Shown piece after piece: positions 44,211-53,093 of a stretch of 64,000 bases of DNA. The stretch comes from Roseovarius sp. TE539. Lineage in GTDB: Bacteria > Pseudomonadota > Alphaproteobacteria > Rhodobacterales > Rhodobacteraceae. The DNA lies in contig NZ_QNGB01000003.1 of NCBI RefSeq assembly GCF_003298505.1, positions 1-64,000 of the forward strand. The letters run 5' to 3'. The translations under genes were made by a program, and so were the position numbers. The notes beneath the pieces are model-generated. The model saw only the letters and a program-made list of their open reading frames with translations, made no database searches and was not told the DNA's origin. The stretch's first letter is position 1; every line of letters begins with the position of its first letter.

Positions 44211-44900
44211 AATCCACCTCCGTTCAATGGTTGGCAGGGCATCTGCGCATGGCAGCATGCGCGTGAAGGAACAAATGGTCCGAAGCCCGCCGATCCCGAC
44301 TGCAAAAACTCTAGAACGCGCCTGCGCGTATCTCAAGCGAAGCGTTGCCGCCGGGACTGGATTGGCGCGGAATCCGGCAGGTGGGCACCCGGCGTGTTTC
44401 CGGTATTCCGGCCAGCACACCGCGCTGATGCGGCGAAACCGCGATGCCGGGCTGTCCCGGACTCGGCCCGACGAAGAATCGCCAGCCCGGTTTCGCCTCC
44501 CGCGGCCTGAAACGGGTGGTCTCCGTGGATCGGATTGTGCCCGTCTTGTTCGAGGGCAGGACAGGGCCGCCGGTCCCCGGGATTTCCGGGAAGATCGAAG
44601 TCGAGATGATGCACAACCGGGCAAGAATTCGAAATTCCCGAACCGATACAGCAAAATAATTCGTTTTCAGGAATTGAAATTCTGTGGCAGCGTTCGGCGG
44701 CGTCCCGACGGATCGGCAACACCGCACGGACAGGATGTTCGGGGAGTCCGCGGACTGGCGCCGCGGGGAACTGCATAAGCGCCCTGCACGGGATCGCCAT
44801 CTCGGTGACGGCGGCCGCCACGAACGGCACCGCAGGCCCGGAAAAGCCGCATGTGGCGGCGTATGGCTGATCGTTGGGTCGCGGAAAGCTCGGAGGGCGA
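44211..44900. other. 690 bp region without a recognised gene
   Basis: Divergent spacer between the secreted-protein gene and the aldehyde dehydrogenase gene. Open frames of up to 255 codons cross it on both strands, but they give Arg/Pro-rich products with no recognisable motif and no good ribosome-binding site. An AT-richer patch at about 44600-44680 contains several short GAATT/AATTC elements. No tRNA, terminator hairpin or mobile-element end was recognised. It probably holds two promoters and possibly regulatory RNA, which I cannot demonstrate. Confidence 0.5.
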
Positions 44901-46376
44901 ATGGTGCAAGATTACAAGATGCTGATCGACGGTGAATGGGTCGACGCCTCCGGCGGGGCGACCTTCCCGAGTTTGAACCCGGCCACGAGCGAGGTCTGGG
45001 CGACTGTCCCCGAAGCCGGCGCCGAGGATGTGGACCGCGCGGTGCGCGCGGCGCACTGGGCCTGTCACGAGGGGCCATGGGCCAAGATGAGCGCCACCGA
45101 GCGCGGCCATTGCCTGCGTCGGTTGGCCGATCTTCTGGCCGACCGGTCAGAGCATCTGGGCGAGGTCGAGACCCGCGACACCGGCAAGATGTTCCGCGAA
45201 ACCCGCTGGCAGGCGAAGTATATCAGCGAGTTCTACCACTTCTATGCCGGGGCGGCGGACAAGATCGCGGGCGATACCCTGCCTGTCGACAAGCCCGACA
45301 TGTTCGTTTTCACCAACCGCGAGCCGCTTGGCGTGATCGCCGCCGTGGTGCCCTGGAACAGCCAGCTCTTCCTGGCAGCGGTGAAGATCGGCCCGGCCCT
45401 GGCGGCCGGCAATTCCGTCGTGCTCAAGACGTCTGAGCACGCCCCGGCGGTGATCCTCGAATTCGGCAGGCTTCTTGCAGAGGCGGGTATCCCCGATGGC
45501 GTGGTGAACATCGTGACCGGCCATGGCGACCCTTGCGGCAAAGTTCTGACCTCTCATCCCTTGGTGGCACGCATATCGTTTACCGGCGGTCCCGTGGCGG
45601 CACGCCACGTGCTGATGAACGCGGCCAGCAACTTTGCCGAGGTGAGCCTGGAACTGGGCGGCAAATCGCCCTTCATCGTGTTCGGGGACGCGGATATCGA
45701 AAGCGCCGTCAACGGTGCCGTGGCGGGGATCTTCGGGGCGTCGGGCCAGAGCTGCGTCGCCGGCTCGCGCCTCATCGTGCACGAGGACGTGGCCGACGAT
45801 TTCATTGCCCGGATGGAACGGGTCGCGACCGGTATCCGCATTGGCGATCCGATGGCCGAGGACACCGAGATGGGGCCGCTCTGCACCCGCGGGCAGCTCG
45901 AGACCATCGAGCGCGAGGTCGCCCGCGCGCTGGAGGAAGGCGCGCGGCTTGTCTGCGGCGGCCGTCGCGCCGAGGCGGCCGGCGAGATGTTCTACGAACC
46001 GACGATCCTCGACTGCCCGCGCCCGGACCTGCGCATCGTCGACACCGAGCTTTTCGGCCCGGTTCTGAGTGTTCTGCGGTTCCGGACCGAGCAAGAGGCG
46101 CTGGAACTGGCAAACGACACGGTGCACGGGCTGGCCGCCGGCATCTTCACCCGCGACAGCGCGCGGGCGCTGCGGATGTCGCGTGCCGTCCGCGCCGGGA
46201 TCGTCTGGGTCAACACTTATCGCGCGATCTCGCCGGTGGCCGAGTTCGGCGGCATGAAGAATTCCGGCCACGGCCGCGAAAGCGGGTTTCAGGCCGTCTA
46301 TGACTACACGCGGCCCAAGACGGTGTGGATGAACATATCGCAAGATCCGGTGGCCAACCCGTTCCAGCCACGCTGA
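44901..46376 (+). CDS. aldehyde dehydrogenase family protein
   Basis: NAD(P)-dependent aldehyde dehydrogenase of 491 residues, the usual family length. V-V-P-W-N-S-Q-L is the cofactor/active-site Asn loop, L-E-L-G-G-K-S-P the general-base Glu and G-Q-S-C-V-A-G-S-R the catalytic Cys. D-T-E-L-F-G-P-V near the C-terminus binds the nicotinamide ring. GGAGGGC lies just before the ATG. It is followed after 17 bp by a luciferase-like monooxygenase, so the two probably act in one pathway: oxygenation to an aldehyde, then oxidation to an acid. Confidence 0.93.
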   Translation: MVQDYKMLIDGEWVDASGGATFPSLNPATSEVWATVPEAGAEDVDRAVRAAHWACHEGPWAKMSATERGHCLRRLADLLADRSEHLGEVETRDTGKMFRETRWQAKYISEFYHFYAGAADKIAGDTLPVDKPDMFVFTNREPLGVIAAVVPWNSQLFLAAVKIGPALAAGNSVVLKTSEHAPAVILEFGRLLAEAGIPDGVVNIVTGHGDPCGKVLTSHPLVARISFTGGPVAARHVLMNAASNFAEVSLELGGKSPFIVFGDADIESAVNGAVAGIFGASGQSCVAGSRLIVHEDVADDFIARMERVATGIRIGDPMAEDTEMGPLCTRGQLETIEREVARALEEGARLVCGGRRAEAAGEMFYEPTILDCPRPDLRIVDTELFGPVLSVLRFRTEQEALELANDTVHGLAAGIFTRDSARALRMSRAVRAGIVWVNTYRAISPVAEFGGMKNSGHGRESGFQAVYDYTRPKTVWMNISQDPVANPFQPR

Positions 46377-46393
46377 CACAAGGGAGATCCGAC

Positions 46394-47494
46394 ATGAAAT
46401 TCCATCTGGCGATCAACATGGAGCGTATGACCCCCGGAACGGACATCCGCGCGGTGCGCGACCATACGCTGGAAATGGTGCAGATGGCCGATGCCGCCGG
46501 GTTCAGGATCGCCTGGGCCGCCGAACACCACGCGCTGGAGATGACGATCGCGCCCAACCCCTTCCAGATCCTGACGTGGTGGGGGGAGCACACCCGCAAC
46601 ATCCGGCTGGGCGTGGGTGTTGTGAATGCGGCTTACTGGCATCCGATCAACCTTGCCGGCGAGGCGGCGCTTCTCGACGTGCTCAGCGACGGGCGGCTGG
46701 AATTCGGCATCGGTTCGGGCGCCTACCAGCGCGAGTTCGACCGGATGAAACCCGGCCTCGATCAGAAGGACAGCTGGCGTTACATGCAGGAAATGCTGCC
46801 CGTGGTGCGCGAGTTGTGGAAAGGCGACCATGAACACAACGGCGAATACTGGCAGTTTCCCCGCGCGACGTCCTGCCCCAAGCCGGTGCAGGACGAGGTG
46901 CCGGTCTGGGTGGCGGCGCGCGCGCCGATCACCTTCGACTACGCGGTCAAGCACGGCTGCAACATCCTCAGCTGGCCGCTGACCATGCCGTTCTCGGAGG
47001 CCGAGACCTACCGCGCCCGGCTCGATGATTCGATCGCCAGGAATGGCGGCCGCTATGACGGCACCTGGGCGCTGATGCGCCACACCGCCGTTTACGAGAC
47101 CGAAGAGGACCGGCGCAGCGCCATCGCCGCGGTCCGCCACGTTCTGGGGCAGTTCGGCAACCTGATGATGAAAAAGGGCGAGGTCATCAACGGCTTCCCC
47201 GAGCAGGTCCCTCTGGAAGAGCTTGACGGCAACGCCCGTGTCGATCCCGCGATGCTGGAGGACAACCTGATGTTCGGATCTCCCGATCAGGTCGCCGAGA
47301 AGCTCAGGATGTACGAGGGTATCGGCGTGGATGCCTTCCTCTACTATGCCTCGATGGGCATGGACATGGAGCAGCAGAAGCGTTCCCTGCAACTGTTCAT
47401 CGACAAGGTTCTCCCGGAATTCCGGGAAAACGAGATGGCCCATGCCGGGGGAACCACGCCGCACGCCCGCGCCGATCCGGACCCCCCATCGTGA
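46394..47494 (+). CDS. LLM class flavin-dependent oxidoreductase
   Basis: Luciferase-like FMNH2-dependent monooxygenase of 366 residues, TIM-barrel fold. Recognisable are W-A-A-E-H-H-A near residue 40, R-L-G-V-G-V-V-N-A-A-Y-W-H-P-I-N-L-A-G-E, and D-G-R-L-E-F-G-I-G-S-G-A-Y-Q-R-E-F, the flavin-phosphate loop. V-W-V-A-A-R-A-P follows on the next strand. A separate flavin reductase, which such enzymes need, is not seen nearby. GGGAG precedes the ATG. It sits 17 bp after the aldehyde dehydrogenase and is likely in the same operon; the substrate is unknown. Confidence 0.9.
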   Translation: MKFHLAINMERMTPGTDIRAVRDHTLEMVQMADAAGFRIAWAAEHHALEMTIAPNPFQILTWWGEHTRNIRLGVGVVNAAYWHPINLAGEAALLDVLSDGRLEFGIGSGAYQREFDRMKPGLDQKDSWRYMQEMLPVVRELWKGDHEHNGEYWQFPRATSCPKPVQDEVPVWVAARAPITFDYAVKHGCNILSWPLTMPFSEAETYRARLDDSIARNGGRYDGTWALMRHTAVYETEEDRRSAIAAVRHVLGQFGNLMMKKGEVINGFPEQVPLEELDGNARVDPAMLEDNLMFGSPDQVAEKLRMYEGIGVDAFLYYASMGMDMEQQKRSLQLFIDKVLPEFRENEMAHAGGTTPHARADPDPPS

Positions 47495-47714
47495 CCGGGG
47501 GCAAGGGCGCGCCCGCCGATAGTGAGACCGCCGTGGTGCCCGCCGCCATGGCGACCCCGACCCGGGGCACACGATGACGGCAACAGAGGCGGGCACCGAC
47601 CATGATCTGGCCATGACCTGGCCTGCTCACGCGCCGGCCCGGAGCCAAAGGCGCGCTCGGAAGGCGCGCACCCGGTTTTCATCGGCGTCAGCCTGCAGTT
47701 TGCGCCCAGGGGAC

Positions 47715-47753
47715 ACCACCGGCGGGAGTATTTGGGGAAAGATGAAGGGCGCG
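47715..47753 (+). repeat. dispersed intergenic repeat, copy 2
   Basis: ACCGGCGGGAGTATTTGGGG followed by AAAGATGAAG matches the copy at 13785-13823 at nearly all positions of the core. It lies in the convergent spacer between the LLM oxidoreductase gene and the 3' end of ychF, 18 bp from the ychF stop. In both places it is non-coding. Confidence 0.65.
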
Positions 47754-47770
47754 GGCCGCGCGACGGCGGT

Positions 47771-48868
47771 TCAGGTGTTGAAAAGAAAATGCAGGACGTC
47801 GCCGTCCTTGACGATGTAGGATTTTCCCTCGGCGCGCATCTTGCCGGCTTCCTTGGCCGCCTGTTCGCCGCCCAGGGCCACGAAATCGTCACAGGCGATG
47901 GTCTCGGCGCGGATGAACCCCTTTTCGAAATCGCCGTGGATCACGCCGGCGGCCTGCGGGGCGCGGGTGCCGGCCGGCACCGTCCAGGCCCGGGTTTCCT
48001 TGGGGCCGACGGTGAAATAGGTTTCAAGATGCAGGAGTTCGTAGCCTGCCTTGATCAGCCGGTCGAGGCCCGGCTCCTCGAGCCCCATCTCCTCGAGGAA
48101 CATTCCGGCCTCCTCGGCGTCGAGCTGGCTGATTTCCTCCTCGATGCGGGCGCTGATCACCACGCTTGCCGCGCCCTGGGTGGACGCCATGCGTTCCACC
48201 TGCGCCGAGAAGGCGTTGCCGTGTGCCGCGCTTGCCTCGTCCACGTTGCACACGTAGAGGATCGGTTTGGTGGTGAGAAGCTGAAGGCCGGTCCAGGCGC
48301 GCGTGTCCTCGGCATCGACCTCGACCACGCGCGCGGGCCGGCCGTCTTCGAGGGCGGCCTGCGCGGCGGCCAGCAACCTGTCCTGCTGCACCGCCTCCTT
48401 GTCACCGCCCTTGAGCTTGCGTACCAGGCCGGCGCGGCGTTTCTCGATGCTTTCCAGATCGGCGATCATCAGTTCGGTCTCGATCGTCTCGGCATCCGAG
48501 ACCGGATCGACACGGCCCTCCACATGGGTCACGTCCCCGTCCTCGAAGCAGCGCAGCACATGGGCGATCGCATCGACCTCGCGGATATTGGCGAGGAACT
48601 GGTTGCCCAGCCCCTCGCCCTTGCTGGCCCCCTTCACCAGCCCGGCGATATCGACGAAGGTCATGCGCGTGGGGATGACCTGTTTCGACCTGGCGATCTC
48701 GGCCAGCCGGTCGAGCCGCCTGTCCGGCACTGCCACCTCGCCGACGTTCGGCTCGATCGTGCAAAAGGGAAAGTTCGCGGCCTGGGCGGCGGCGGTCCGC
48801 GTCAGCGCGTTGAAGAGAGTGGACTTGCCCACATTGGGCAGCCCCACGATTCCCATCCTGAAACCCAT
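47771..48868 (-). CDS. ychF: redox-regulated ATPase YchF (Obg-like)
   Basis: Universal P-loop protein of 365 residues that binds ATP in preference to GTP and associates with ribosomes. The G1 loop G-L-P-N-V-G-K-S-T is at the N-terminus, with [10 protein letters not shown] as G3 and a coiled segment in the middle. A TGS domain ends the protein ([20 protein letters not shown]). Length and start (M-G-F-R-M-G-I-V) are standard. It is divergent from trpA. Confidence 0.96.
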   Translation of the reverse strand: MGFRMGIVGLPNVGKSTLFNALTRTAAAQAANFPFCTIEPNVGEVAVPDRRLDRLAEIARSKQVIPTRMTFVDIAGLVKGASKGEGLGNQFLANIREVDAIAHVLRCFEDGDVTHVEGRVDPVSDAETIETELMIADLESIEKRRAGLVRKLKGGDKEAVQQDRLLAAAQAALEDGRPARVVEVDAEDTRAWTGLQLLTTKPILYVCNVDEASAAHGNAFSAQVERMASTQGAASVVISARIEEEISQLDAEEAGMFLEEMGLEEPGLDRLIKAGYELLHLETYFTVGPKETRAWTVPAGTRAPQAAGVIHGDFEKGFIRAETIACDDFVALGGEQAAKEAGKMRAEGKSYIVKDGDVLHFLFNT

Positions 48869-49040
48869 CGGTCGTCTCCCGTTTGCCTCGGCGCGCTTCT
48901 ATGCGCCGCGAAGCCGCTGTGCAAGCGCGTGTCGTTCCGGGGCGAATCGGGCGCGGCATGTGGCGTTCCGTGCAATCGGAGGATTGATTTTCCCGCGCCG
49001 TTTCTGCACATCGGTGCGACGCATGGCAAAGGATCGCCCG

Positions 49041-49832
49041 ATGACCCGGATAGACGAAAAGTTCGCCACTCTGAAGCAGGAAGGCAGGAAAGCCTTCGTC
49101 GCCTATGTGATGGCGGGGGACCCGGATTACGAGACGTCGCTGGAGGTGGTGAAGGGGCTGCCCGGTGCCGGCGTGGACATCATCGAGCTGGGTCTGCCCT
49201 TCACTGACCCTATGGCCGACGGACCCACGATCCAGCTCGCCGGACAGCGCGCCCTTGAGGCCGGCCAGACGCTGGAGAGGACGCTGGCCATGGCGGCCGA
49301 ATTCCGCAAGGACGACAACATCACGCCGATCGTGCTGATGGGGTACTACAACCCGATCTACAATCGTGGCGTGGGGCGGTTCCTGAAGGATGCGAAGGCG
49401 GCGGGCATCGACGGTCTGATCGTGGTCGATCTGCCCCCGGAAGAGGATGACGAACTCTGCATTCCCGCACAGGCGGAAGGGCTGAACTTCATTCGCCTCG
49501 CAACGCCGACGACAGACGACAGGCGCCTGCCCAAGGTCCTGCAGAATACCAGCGGATTCGTGTACTACGTGTCCATCACCGGAATTACCGGTGCCGCGGC
49601 CGCGGAGGCCGCTGATGTCGGCCCCGAGGTGGCCCGTATCAAGGCGCAGACCGACCTGCCGGTGATCGTTGGCTTCGGTATCCGGGATCCTCAAACCTCG
49701 CGCGACATCGCCTCGGTGGCGGATGGTGCCGTGGTCGGCTCCGCGATCGTGGGCAGGATCGGTGACGGGCACAGCCCGGCGCAGGTTCTGGATTTCGTCA
49801 GGGGACTGGCCGAGGGCGCGCATGACGCCTGA
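49041..49832 (+). CDS. trpA: tryptophan synthase alpha chain
   Basis: Cleaves indole-3-glycerol phosphate to indole and glyceraldehyde-3-phosphate, passing indole to TrpB. The 263-residue protein has its catalytic residues at canonical numbers: E49 (I-I-E-L-G-L-P-F) and D60 (M-A-D-G-P). [11 protein letters not shown] and V-I-V-G-F-G-I-R-D carry the phosphate-binding loops. The ATG at 49041 has AAAGGA upstream; an in-frame start far upstream lies in ychF. It stands alone here, separate from trpB. Confidence 0.96.
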   Translation: MTRIDEKFATLKQEGRKAFVAYVMAGDPDYETSLEVVKGLPGAGVDIIELGLPFTDPMADGPTIQLAGQRALEAGQTLERTLAMAAEFRKDDNITPIVLMGYYNPIYNRGVGRFLKDAKAAGIDGLIVVDLPPEEDDELCIPAQAEGLNFIRLATPTTDDRRLPKVLQNTSGFVYYVSITGITGAAAAEAADVGPEVARIKAQTDLPVIVGFGIRDPQTSRDIASVADGAVVGSAIVGRIGDGHSPAQVLDFVRGLAEGAHDA

Positions 49833-49935
49833 ACCGCCCCGTGGCCGGTATTGTGAGAATCATGAACGCGGTTCCTGGGCCGGGGAGGGGTTCATTCAAG
49901 ACCCGTGTCAGAACCCTTCATTCCGTTCGGAACGC

Positions 49936-50631
49936 TCAGACCCGCCGGGCCGGGATAAGCTGCTGCAGGATACCCGCGAACAGCAGGTAGAGCGAGGTTG
50001 TCACCAGCCCCCAATGGGCCCAGCTTTCAGGGTGGAAATCCACCCATGCCGCCCACCCGGCAAAAAAGGTCCAGGCGAAGGCGACCGGTAGCGAAAGCGC
50101 CCGCCAGCGGGCGGTGCGCACAGGGTGGATGAACTTGAGCGGCAGGAACATGGTCACTGAAAGCGCGGTGACAATGAACAGGATCAGCCAGAAATTGGGT
50201 TGTGTCGCGAACAGGACAAGGATCAGCATGTTCCAGGCTCCAGGAAAGCCGGAGAACGAATTATCCTTTGTTTTCATGCTTGTATCGGCAAAATACATCG
50301 CACTTGCATAAGTGATGATGATGATCGCGACCCACCCGGTCCATCCGGGTAGCAGATCGGATTTGAAAAGCGCGAAGGCGGGGATGAACACATAGGTCAG
50401 GTAATCTATGATCAGGTCCAGAAGCACCCCGTCGAAGCGCCTTGCGTTGACCCACACGAGGTAACGCCGCGCAAGAGGCCCGTCGATCCCGTCCACCGCG
50501 AAGGCGATCACCAGCCAAAGGAACATCATGTCCCATTTTTCGTCCACCGCGGCCAGCATCGCCAGCATGGCGAAAACCGCCCCGGTTGCGGTAAGAAGGT
50601 GTACCGCCAATGCCTTGAATTCACGTGTCAT
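49936..50631 (-). CDS. pcs: phosphatidylcholine synthase
   Basis: Inner-membrane enzyme of 231 residues that condenses CDP-diacylglycerol with choline to give phosphatidylcholine, a route typical of alphaproteobacteria. The modified CDP-alcohol phosphotransferase motif is present: D-G-P-L-A-R, a 12-residue spacer, G-V-L-L-D and L-I-I-D, the longer spacing being characteristic of Pcs. About eight hydrophobic helices fill the remainder. The start ATG at 50631 gives the family N-terminus M-T-R-E-F-K-A-L-A-V-H-L. It is convergent with trpA. Confidence 0.93.
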   Translation of the reverse strand: MTREFKALAVHLLTATGAVFAMLAMLAAVDEKWDMMFLWLVIAFAVDGIDGPLARRYLVWVNARRFDGVLLDLIIDYLTYVFIPAFALFKSDLLPGWTGWVAIIIITYASAMYFADTSMKTKDNSFSGFPGAWNMLILVLFATQPNFWLILFIVTALSVTMFLPLKFIHPVRTARWRALSLPVAFAWTFFAGWAAWVDFHPESWAHWGLVTTSLYLLFAGILQQLIPARRV

Positions 50632-50666
50632 GAGTCCGTCATGCCGGAAATCCCGGCGGGGCGCAA

Positions 50667-51581
50667 TCACGCCCTCGGGTGCGCGCGCGCGTAGACATCC
50701 GCGAGCCGTGCGCCATCCACCTCGGTATAGGCCTGCGTGGTCGACAGGGAGGCATGGCCCAGAAGCTCCTGTATGGCACGCAAGTCCCCACCTGCATTCA
50801 GCAAATGGGTGGCAAAGCTGTGCCGCATCGCATGTGGGGTCGCACTTGCGGGGAGGCCAAGCTGCGCGCGGGTCCGGGCCACGGTCTGTTGAACGGCGCG
50901 GGCGCCCAGCCGGCCCCCGCGAAGCCCGTAGAACAGGGGCTTTCCACGCTCTATCGGGTGTGGGCACAAGCGGGCGTAGCGGGCCACCGCTGTTTGAGCC
51001 ACGGCCAGGACCGGCACCATCCGTTCCTTGCCGCCCTTGCCGCGAATACGCAGCGAGTCGCCCATCGGGTGCACGCCGCCATCAAGGCCAAGCGCCTCGG
51101 AAATCCGCAAGCCGCAGCCATAGAGCAATGTCACGACGGCCTGATCACGGGCCGCGATCCAGGGGGACTGCGATTGAAGTTCGAGGTTTTCGATCATGTC
51201 GCGCGCTGCGTCGGTGGCCAGCGGCCGGGGCAGCTTGCGTTGATATCTCGGCGCGCGCGTGGTCAGCACCGGTGTGGGATCGAAGCCTTCCCGCTCCGCG
51301 AGCCAACGATAGAAGGATTTGACCGCGGAGAGCTTGCGCGCCAGCGACCGCGCGCCGATCCCCCGGCCACGCTGATGTGCCATCCAGCTGCGCATATCGC
51401 CGACACGCACCCGGGAAAGCGGTGCCAATCCCTGTTGCGCGCCTTCGTGCGCGGTCAGGAAGGCAAGAAATTCTGCCACGTCACGCGCGTAGGCGTCGAT
51501 GGTATTGGCAGAGACATCCCGCAGAGCCTTCTGCGCATCCAGCCAACCCTGCAGCGCATCGCGGGCGGCCGCCGAGATCAT
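50667..51581 (-). CDS. xerC: tyrosine recombinase XerC
   Basis: Site-specific tyrosine recombinase of 304 residues that, with XerD, resolves chromosome dimers at dif. All catalytic residues are visible: R159 (G-L-R-I-S-E), K182 (G-K-G-G-K-E-R), H250 and R253 (H-A-M-R-H), H276 (L-L-G-H-A-S) and the nucleophile Y285 (Q-A-Y-T). The N-terminal SAM-like domain has T-I-D-A-Y-A-R-D-V. It overlaps the DUF484 gene by 4 bp, the same pairing as in enterobacteria. Confidence 0.94.
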   Translation of the reverse strand: MISAAARDALQGWLDAQKALRDVSANTIDAYARDVAEFLAFLTAHEGAQQGLAPLSRVRVGDMRSWMAHQRGRGIGARSLARKLSAVKSFYRWLAEREGFDPTPVLTTRAPRYQRKLPRPLATDAARDMIENLELQSQSPWIAARDQAVVTLLYGCGLRISEALGLDGGVHPMGDSLRIRGKGGKERMVPVLAVAQTAVARYARLCPHPIERGKPLFYGLRGGRLGARAVQQTVARTRAQLGLPASATPHAMRHSFATHLLNAGGDLRAIQELLGHASLSTTQAYTEVDGARLADVYARAHPRA

Positions 51582-52285
51582 GACAGCCAGCGGCGCATCG
51601 CCCGTTCAAAGACACCGGCAAAGAAAGACAGCAGGTCCGTGCCTTGTTTGGGTGTGAACTGATGCGGATCCTCGGCGCCGAGGACCAGCATGCCCGGCAG
51701 GCGACCCTCGCCAAAATCAAGCCGCAGGCAGGCTTCGGAACGGATGAAGCCAGCCTTGTTGCCATGAATGCGGTTCTCGCCCTCACTGGTCTGGCGCAGG
51801 ATAACCGGACGGTGTGGTGCCCCGTTTCCGCCGGCCAGATAATCCTCGATGAACCCCGGTTCCGCGATCGAAAGGACATCCCCCATGCGGCGCACCGCCG
51901 GATCCTCGTCGTTCTGGACCGACTCCAGCACAAGCCGGACGCTGTCCACCCGCAGGATTTCCGCAACTTCGCCACCCAGATCGGTCAGGAACCCCTCGAA
52001 AGTGACCGGATCCATCATCCGCAGGATTGCCCGATGCACCTGGTTGGTGCCGGCCAGGTTGTCGTATGCGGCCGCTATCACGCTGCGGTGGGTGTCTTCC
52101 AGACGGTCCAGCCGCGCCTCCAGCCGTTCCATCGCGATCCCCCTGAGATCAACGATGTTGCCCCCCATGGACCGCTCGTTCGCCGCGATCAGGGCGCGCA
52201 TAAGATCTTGATCTTCAAGGATGACATCCGGCTGTGCAATGATGCGTTCGCGCATCGTGTCATCAATCTGGGGTATGCTGCTCAT
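51578..52285 (-). CDS. DUF484 family protein (GAF-like)
   Basis: Cytosolic protein of 235 residues, DUF484 family, GAF-like fold, function unknown. The family's N-terminal helix shows I-V-D-L-R-G-I-A-M-E-R-L-E-A-R-L-D-R-L. The C-terminal GAF-like half ends with G-M-L-V-L-G-A-E-D-P-H-Q-F-T-P-K-Q-G-T-D-L-L, a family signature. It is commonly encoded just before xerC, as here; the ATG of xerC overlaps its stop. No catalytic site is expected. Confidence 0.9.
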   Translation of the reverse strand: MSSIPQIDDTMRERIIAQPDVILEDQDLMRALIAANERSMGGNIVDLRGIAMERLEARLDRLEDTHRSVIAAAYDNLAGTNQVHRAILRMMDPVTFEGFLTDLGGEVAEILRVDSVRLVLESVQNDEDPAVRRMGDVLSIAEPGFIEDYLAGGNGAPHRPVILRQTSEGENRIHGNKAGFIRSEACLRLDFGEGRLPGMLVLGAEDPHQFTPKQGTDLLSFFAGVFERAMRRWLS

Positions 52286-52348
52286 CAGAACCTCAACGCG
52301 TCGTATCCGGGATGGCCTGTAATTCGTTCAGGGGTTTATAGCACGTCC

Positions 52349-53002
52349 TTAAAGTATTTTCTGCCCCGTTTTTTCCCAATCGCTGAGAAATGCGTCCAGT
52401 CCCTTGTCCGTCAGCGGATGTGCGGCCATCTTGTGGATCACATCGGGCGGAGCGGTCATCACGTCCGCCCCGATGCGTGCGGCGTCGCAGGCGTGGTTCA
52501 CGTTGCGGATCGAGGCCGCGAGGATCTGCGTGTCGAACCCGAAATTGTCATAGATTGTCCGGATATCGGCAATCAATTCCATTCCGTCCAGGTTGATATC
52601 ATCCAGCCGCCCGATGAAGGGGCTGATGAAAGTGGCGCCGGCCTTGGCGGCAAGCAACGCCTGGTTGGCTGAGAAACACAGCGTCACGTTGACCATGTTA
52701 CCCTCTCCCGACAGAACCTTGCAGGCCTTCAGCCCGTCCCATGTCAGCGGCACCTTCACCGCGATGTTGTCGGCGATGGTGGCCAGCTTGCGCCCTTCTT
52801 CGATCATCGCGTCGGCTTCGATCGCGACCACCTCGGCGCTCACGGGGCCGTCCACCATCGCCGCGATCTCCTTTGTGACCTCAAGAATGTCGCGTCCCGA
52901 TTTCATGATCAGGGAAGGATTCGTGGTGACGCCGTCGACCATGCCCAGCTCGTTGAGTTCGGCGATCTGATCGACCTCGGCAGTATCTACGAAAAATTTC
53001 AT
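52349..53002 (-). CDS. fsa: fructose-6-phosphate aldolase / transaldolase family
   Basis: Small transaldolase-fold enzyme of 217 residues. M-K-F-F-V-D-T-A at the start, D-G-V-T-T-N-P-S-L and N-I-A-V-K-V-P-L place the Schiff-base lysine at K83. [11 protein letters not shown] is the family's phosphate-side segment. Proteins of this size may act either as transaldolase in the pentose-phosphate pathway or as fructose-6-phosphate aldolase; sequence alone does not settle which. It is divergent from priA (91 bp). Confidence 0.92.
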   Translation of the reverse strand: MKFFVDTAEVDQIAELNELGMVDGVTTNPSLIMKSGRDILEVTKEIAAMVDGPVSAEVVAIEADAMIEEGRKLATIADNIAVKVPLTWDGLKACKVLSGEGNMVNVTLCFSANQALLAAKAGATFISPFIGRLDDINLDGMELIADIRTIYDNFGFDTQILAASIRNVNHACDAARIGADVMTAPPDVIHKMAAHPLTDKGLDAFLSDWEKTGQKIL

Positions 53003-53093
53003 CTCGGTATGCCCCTTTGCATGGCTTTGGGTTTTTCCCCGATGCGTTTACCCCATAGGATGGGAGCCCGAAACCCCTTTGACGGAGGCCGCA

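Noticed and set aside
44227..44778. 183-residue plus-strand frame and overlapping minus-strand frames in the 44.2-44.9 kb spacer
   Set aside because: No recognisable motif, no Shine-Dalgarno site, Arg/Pro-biased composition as in shadow frames of GC-rich DNA.
48885..48906. Short hairpin CGGCGC...GCGCCG between ychF and trpA
   Set aside because: Six-base stem in very GC-rich DNA, no T-run, at the 5' ends of divergent genes; likely chance.
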